The translations under genes and the position numbers were made by a program. Shown here in pieces: positions 58,304-64,000 of a stretch of 64,000 nt of DNA. Numbering within the stretch: position 1 is the stretch's first letter; every line of letters starts with the position of its first letter. Source of the stretch: Nymphaea colorata. Its lineage: Eukaryota > Streptophyta > Magnoliopsida > Nymphaeales > Nymphaeaceae. The stretch covers positions 16,743,354 through 16,807,353 of the forward strand of contig NC_045142.1 in assembly GCF_008831285.2 (NCBI RefSeq), in the 5' to 3' direction. The notes beneath the pieces were generated by a model. That model ran no database searches and was not told where the DNA came from. It was given only the letters and a program-made list of their open reading frames with translations.

Positions 58304-59999
58304 TTCTTTCGTGATGATCTACGTGGTTCTCTGTACTAGTCTATAATTGGCAGCATTGGACGCTGCTTATGTTTATGTCCTGATTGTCATGTGGTTGATG
58401 GTGTTATTTTTTCATGTTGAATAAATAAATGTATCTTTTTTCAAAGATGATTTCCCCTTTGTTTAAGTTTAAAGCTTAACTTAGATATGTCAGCACAAGT
58501 ATGGACATTAACTATGGCTTTAACTCAATAGTCGCTAATACTGGATATTCTGTCGCCAATAAGTAATCGCGACGGTCAAAACTACAACAACACAAGTCCT
58601 GTGGCCCAAACGATTACCGATGAAAATGGCCATTGTGTCTTAGTTGTGTTTGTTGCAACATTAGTTGCTTTAAGTTAGCATAATGGCCATAGCATGTGCC
58701 TACACCTTATTGTAACTTTGACGATGGAATTTTCGGTCCCATAACACAATGTGTTCTGTGACGGTTATATAAACGCTTAACTTCACAATGTCTTTTAACT
58801 TTGCAACTAAAAATGCTAACCTTCCATCAACAATGATGGTTGTTGTAGCTTGCACAGTATACTGGCTAGTGACATATTTTCGAGTCCCTTACACAAGTTT
58901 GGAATGGATTTAGTACACAGCGACATATTCTTGAGTCCTTGACACATGTATGGGACAGATTTAGTACACAACGACATATTTTCAAGTTGCTGACACATGT
59001 TTGGAACAGATTTTAGGATCAATGAAGAATATTAAACGAGTGCATGTGTAGCAAAAATTTGGAACATATAGTACCTGCTCAGCATTTAATTCATTAGAAG
59101 AGTAATTTTTTGTTAATTGAAATGCAGTAACGTTTCTTGAAATAAGAATATGGTGCTTTTATATATATTTTTTTAAAAAAGCAGAATATTATTCTTAACA
59201 AGTTTCATCTAAGAGAATTTAAAAGTCTCAGCACAGGTTACACAAAAGACTTTACCTCCAGAAAGTTGTAAGCTTCAATAGTTTTATATGTACTCTTTTT
59301 CATAAGGTCATACAAAGAGATCAGGTTACTCCGAGAAGAGTAGCATAACTGGTCGAATTAAGAGTTTGGTGGAGAGTCAAGTAGTGAGTTCCAATACCAT
59401 GAGCATTATTCTCATGAACCATAAAGGTTGGGTGGAGCTACTCCTAAACTGAAGGGAGTGACCGTAAATTCACCTGGTTTTGATGTTTCTCTAGACCCTG
59501 GGGTAAAGGGTACGAGTAGAGCTTCTGCCCCTCATGCATGAGGCGGGTTCACTCCCGCTCACCCGTAACAAAGAAGGGTTTTCTCCACAAGCAAGAGGTC
59601 CACTAAAATGTCATGCATTTGAGAACAGTGTTTATAAAAGTTGGGCAGAATTAATTTAAGTCAATTTGAATTGTTTGGCAAACCTGTTTTATTCAGTGGC
59701 TGTTGCCCCGTGTTGTTATTTAATTATCTTTAAATACTTTTAAGATTTTTTATCTTCTATTTTTCACTTGGTTTTTTTAAATCTAGTATACTGATTTATC
59801 TTACCGACAGCCTGCAGGTTGTTTCACTTTGGGTTTCGATTCTGATTCCGATTGTTATAAACATTTATTAGAAACAAATGTTCTATAGAATGGATTCATT
59901 TTCACTATTACCCAAATAAATATATATTGTTGAAGGTTCCACACTGCATTCAATTATCAAACAAGTAATCTACTTAATTTACTATTTATTTTAAATGTG
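58304..59999. other. Unassigned non-coding DNA
   Basis: No gene is recognisable. 58526-58580 has 'GTCGCTAATA' and 'TCGCGACGG' words, similar to 'GTCGCTAAAGC' at 30781 and 50942, perhaps from a decayed DNA transposon. A 60-bp tandem repeat with 'GACATATT-TC-AGT' and 'TGACACATG' cores occurs three times at 58868-59010. Confidence 0.4.
58868..59012 (-). repeat. Short tandem repeat, three units of about 60 bp
   Basis: Each unit contains 'GACATATT', 'CAAGT' or 'GAGTC', a 'TGACACATGT' or 'TTACACAAGT' word and 'GGA-A-GATTTAG'. On the minus strand it translates to a periodic 'PNMCQ-LENMSLCTKS' pattern, which is a by-product of the repeat. Confidence 0.75.
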
Positions 60000-61129
60000 C
60001 ATTTGTCAGTATGGATTGAAGAAATCAACAAGCGACATCCCATGACAATGCTGGTGGCTAAAGTTCAGTTTCTCCTCCTCCACCACCCTTCTCTCCTCAT
60101 TCTTCTTGACTTTTATTTGAATCCCTTGAATATTCAGGAATGACCCGGCCAATCCAGTTTTCAGTCGACCTGATCGGATCATATGAAAATCCCATCAAAG
60201 GATCTGTAATGGCCCACCAAGCAGGAAAGTTGCCATGATCTTTGAGAAAATTGATTTCTCACTACATGGATAAGCTCGCCCTAACCTGCCAACTTGTAAC
60301 CTTAGCCTCATCTTTAGTGGCTGTACCCAAATTTTTTGACTGAACATTGCTTGAGTCACCGATCTGAGTTTGATAGTGCCCATGTGGCACTATGATGTGA
60401 CTGGAACTGAGTCCAGCTTTATCACAATATAATTTTTGACTAACTCTTATGGGTAAGGTGCGAACCGACCCACCCTTAGCTCCGCTGCTGCCCTTCTCCC
60501 AACATAGTCCCCTCACAAAATGTTACAATGTCAGCTGGTGTCTAGAAATTAGTGACATAGACAGTGGATTATTTAGTTAATTACCTATTTGACATTTCAA
60601 TAAAGCGAGGGGCTCCCTCGGCAGTTTCCCAACAAAAAATTACCAACTTGATATCACAAGCAGTGGCTGCCGGATGGGCATGCAGACCAATTACATTATT
60701 ATACTTGAACATATATGTTAGGTACGGGAAAACTATATATGTTACACTTATAACGTGATAAGTCGATTGCAAGACAATCTAAGCAAGGTTATCATTTGAG
60801 AGCAATGTGCTATACTAGTGCAACTAGGGTGGAAGCGCTATGCCGGTTGATGGACATTTGGCTCTACTCACATGGGGATGGGCATTATGGGAAGCCGGAT
60901 TTCAGTTTTCACTCAAACTGAAACTTGAAACTGGTTATGTTTACACCCTATGTATAAAAAATTGTACATAATAAGTAAAAATAAAAATAAATTTTTAGAA
61001 GGAGAAAAAGGTTTATGAAAAAGTAAAAAATCCCAAAATATACACTTCTTTACAAAAAAAAGTCAAACATACCCTATTCTTTTTTTTTCCCCTTTGGTAT
61101 ACATTTGTGTGTACAACCTTGTGCATGTA
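60000..61129 (+). repeat. Dispersed repeat X, copy 4, with an insertion
   Basis: 60115-60180 and 60798-60905 match 37885-38050, where the two parts are contiguous. The intervening 618 bp holds 60180-60425 (like 46244-46500) and 60540-60798 (like the tandem unit 46526-47762). Non-coding. Confidence 0.65.
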
Positions 61130-62430
61130 ACTCGATATTAATATATGTTATTGTATCTTCTGGTGAAAGATTTGGATCATTCCCAATGAAGTCTTCTTTC
61201 CTAATGCACGTTTTAATTTCCACCATTTATTGCAAACCTTCTGAAGGGAGATTTTCAGCTATCGTGAAGGCTTTCCGGCTGTCGGATTGGTTCCTCGCTT
61301 CTGCTATACTGCTTGTTCTCTATTTCCTTTTGTTTTTCCATTACTCTTTAGTTTCATTTAATACAAGCTCTCTCTTCTCTCTCTCTCTCTCCCTCCTGTG
61401 TGTTCCTGTGAATATATATATTTATACATATAAGATGATAAAAAAGCATACCACTTAGGTAAGGTAACATTAAAATTTTAATAGTAGAAAAAAACATTTT
61501 TTTTTATAAAAGTAATTTGAACTTGAAGATTATTTAGATTAAATTAGTGTGTATAATGAACAAATTAGGAGATTCACATTTTGTTTAAAAGACTTTTTGA
61601 CACAAATATAAGAGGTCTGTTGGTTTTTATTTGTGACCGAAGTAGTCCGTGTGTATATATATATGTATAGTTTTCAATGACATTGCTATCTCTTTTATAA
61701 GGACCGTGGTGTACGTACTGTGAATAGCATTAAAATAGGGAAGGAGAAGTTGGTCGGTCAAACCAAGGCATCTTTCATATGTGATTTCATTAGCATATCA
61801 GTCTTCTATATGCTTTTGTGGTGATGCTGATCTGTGTTGAAGTCGATGATATATGTGATAGACTTCCTACATAAAAAAGGGACAAAAGTTGTGGAAACTC
61901 GTTCTTCTGCTATTTAGCACTTGTTGAATCATAATAAAAAGACAGTCAACTGCCTCTGATGTAACAGATTTCGATTTTTCTTGTTGTCATGGTATTCATA
62001 ATTCATGTTCTTCCATAGCCACCATATTGCCACGGGAACACAATCTTCCAACTTCACATAAGTATTTTGATTCAAGCCTTTTTATTCCACCTCCACGTCT
62101 GCGTCCCTGCCACCAAGTATGGAACTGTAATATCAACGATGATAGAACTGTCATATCATGTAAACTAATGGTTCCTATTCAACAGGGTGGTCCCTCCCTT
62201 TTTTGACTTGTCTACCACTGAAAGTGAAAATGCGGTCGAAGAAAGAAACAAAGAAACAGCTCCATGTCATTTGAGTTCTCTTGCATGTATAGAGATAGAG
62301 AGAGAGGGACAGAGAAAGAGATGGGTATTACATGTTTGATTCTTAATTTAAATAGTAATCCGCACTGGGGAGTGGGAGAGAGAGATGAGCTTATGGGCGC
62401 CCCCAAGTACTTTTATAGCAAATGAAACAT
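61130..62430 (+). repeat. Dispersed repeat Y, copy 2
   Basis: Colinear with 42400-44650 but without the compound repeat of 43150-43730. Includes a CT tract (61375-61392) and 'AGAGGTCTGTTGGTTTTTAT' (61609). Confidence 0.65.
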
Positions 62431-63390
62431 GGATTAAACAATGCGTCAACCTGTTAAGCCCAAAGAAAAAAGACACAAAAATACAATTGGCCTCATAGTT
62501 GGCTCATTTTTTGAAATTATTGGGTTGTACAAAAGGGTAGATTGATATGGTAGAAACTTTTGGTAAAATGGATTTAGGTTAAAGATTCATGACTTACCCA
62601 TTGAGTAACTTTGGCACTAGATATTTCCAAAATGAGTACTACCATGTCCAGATTCAATAGATATGTTGTTATTCCAGGCTTCCTTATCCTTTTAAGGGAA
62701 GGTCTATGGTAAAGAAAATCCAATGCCTTTTTGGCCCACTTTTTGAAATTGCAAACAAAAGCAAGATCTAGAAACGAAATGTTTTTTCTTTCTTTGTCCA
62801 TCCTTTCCTCACTTTTCTCCTTTCCCTTTCCATTCTAGCCATCATCCAAAGCATTTGGATGATGAACTTTTGCCAACCAAACATATTTTTCAAAAACGTG
62901 GACTAGTGCGTGGGTTTCTTTAAAGTAGTTTTTTTTGCAGGAAGGAGGACACAAGGGTTCTACCCATCTGATGGAGGTGACTCATAAAAATCAGTACCGC
63001 CTTTAAAAGGTGACCATAAGTCCCATAACACCTGTTGAGAGGAGTTAGCAGGAGTAGAGGCAGGTATACGTTAAGTGTCGCTATACTGATGCATAATTTT
63101 TTTTGTACGTCAATATGGTTAATGATTAAAATAACTTTAATTCACATTAAAAAAATTATAAGGACAAAATTGAAAATAGAAAAAAGTAAAAAGACTAAGG
63201 AGAATATTTTTAATAAATTACCAAAATATTCTTCTCTCCTTTGATGGACACGTAACTTTCTATTGTTAAGTATTGGTAATTACATAAATTTTAAAAGCTT
63301 TTTATTTTTATATTAATATTTTTGAACAAATTTTCTCATTCTTTAAAAATTGAAAAATTTATACCTAGTGTCCTTTATCTAGAATTTATA

Positions 63391-63391
<1 letters not shown>
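62431..63391. other. Unassigned AT-rich DNA
   Basis: No gene, element end or repeat is recognisable. Short open frames here lack family motifs. Confidence 0.4.
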
Positions 63392-63464
<73 letters not shown>

Positions 63465-63472
63465 TATATCTC
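63392..63472. repeat. Long (TA)n microsatellite
   Basis: About 32 uninterrupted TA units to 63456, then 'CACA' and more TA. The longest pure array in the window. Confidence 0.9.
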
Positions 63473-64000
63473 TGTGTGTGTGTATTGAAAACACAGCTGT
63501 TTCTATGCTTGGATGGATGATTATTTTGTGTTGTTAAAACTGCCATAAAAGTTCTGTTCCATTATTGAAAACCATGGTCAAGCAATTGATCATTGCAAAT
63601 GCATCTTTGCAATGGCTTTTATCGACACCAAACAAAAAAATAATCATCCAGCTGTAGAGGTTCGTCTTAATTGGACACAAAGGCCAGTTCAAAGAGAAAA
63701 AATAGACCAACTTTTATTTGAATCCCTTTAATCACCCATTTTAATCGTTAAACATGTTTAAAGTATGATGACATTCGTCTATTTTCCAGTCAACCTTCTA
63801 GAATAGAAGGATCATATGAATATCCCATCAAAAAATTGATTTGTCATGACACAAATAAGCTCATGCTAACCTGCCAACTTTTGATCTCAACCCGTTTTTT
63901 AGTGGCGGAGCCAAGACTTTTTGGCTGAAGGGCACGTGAGTCACATCAAACATGGGCACTATGATGTGACAGCAACCGGGTTCAGCATCATCACAATATA
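63473..64000 (+). repeat. Dispersed repeat X, copy 5 (cut by window end)
   Basis: 63485-63640 carries the conserved 'AAAACCATGGTCAAGCAATTG' block. 63770-64000 matches 46200-46500, ending in 'CACTATGATGTGACAG' or its variant. As in copies 2 and 3, it follows directly on a TA array. Confidence 0.7.

Noticed and set aside
59440-59600. GC-richer hairpin-like stretch considered as a tRNA or structural RNA
   Set aside because: No A/B box pair, anticodon arm or CCA-compatible acceptor could be drawn.

Overview
This window is plant nuclear DNA, almost certainly from an angiosperm with a repeat-rich genome. It is AT-rich with long TA microsatellites. It holds degenerate Ty1/copia, Ty3/gypsy (Tat/Ogre-like), L1-type LINE and Tourist-like MITE sequence, plus broken copies of a nepenthesin/CDR1-type A1 aspartic protease gene. 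I cannot name the species from sequence alone. I found no intact protein-coding gene, no tRNA or rRNA gene and no CRISPR array.

Layout. (1) 1-1868: flank, TATA box and N-terminal half of aspartic protease copy 1 (AP1, + strand), carrying frameshifts and stops. (2) 1869-about 9200: minus-strand, 3'-truncated Tat/Ogre-like gypsy element G1, with a plant-mobile-domain-like ORF1, gag, protease/G-patch region, start of RT, leader and a diverged LTR. (3) 9266-11020: copy A of a duplicated non-coding segment with a 144-bp MITE. (4) 11051-27546: two minus-strand copia bodies (B and A) sharing an LTR. Copia A is split by a 9.76-kb non-coding LTR retrotransposon derivative (LARD, 13929-23688). (5) 27636-33880: segment copy B ending in a 5'-truncated LINE, directly followed at 33879-34078 by an aspartic protease C-terminus. 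(6) 34094-38650: possible orphan exons of an unrecognised gene and dispersed repeats. (7) 38894-41030: two copia fragments on opposite strands. (8) 41560-47762: dispersed repeats, a compound microsatellite and a 618-bp tandem duplication. (9) 48257-56300: segment copy C and a longer LINE. (10) 56508-58206: aspartic protease pseudogene 2 (AP2). (11) 58216-64000: microsatellites and further copies of the dispersed repeats.

How it fits together. The simplest reading is a decayed tandem array of aspartic protease genes in which non-coding flank, LINE and protease gene were duplicated together (AP1 with segment B, AP2 with segment C) and then inflated by nested LTR retrotransposons. AP1 seems to be cut in two by about 32 kb of nested elements. 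The cleanest new object is the LARD. It has 3.1-kb LTRs with matching inverted termini, a tRNA-Arg-like primer binding site, a polypurine tract and a near-perfect 5-bp target duplication inside the copia RT. Its interior is 3.4 kb of non-coding repeats, and its leader and LTR resemble those of G1, a candidate relative of its autonomous helper. All identity statements are judged by eye; no alignment was computed.
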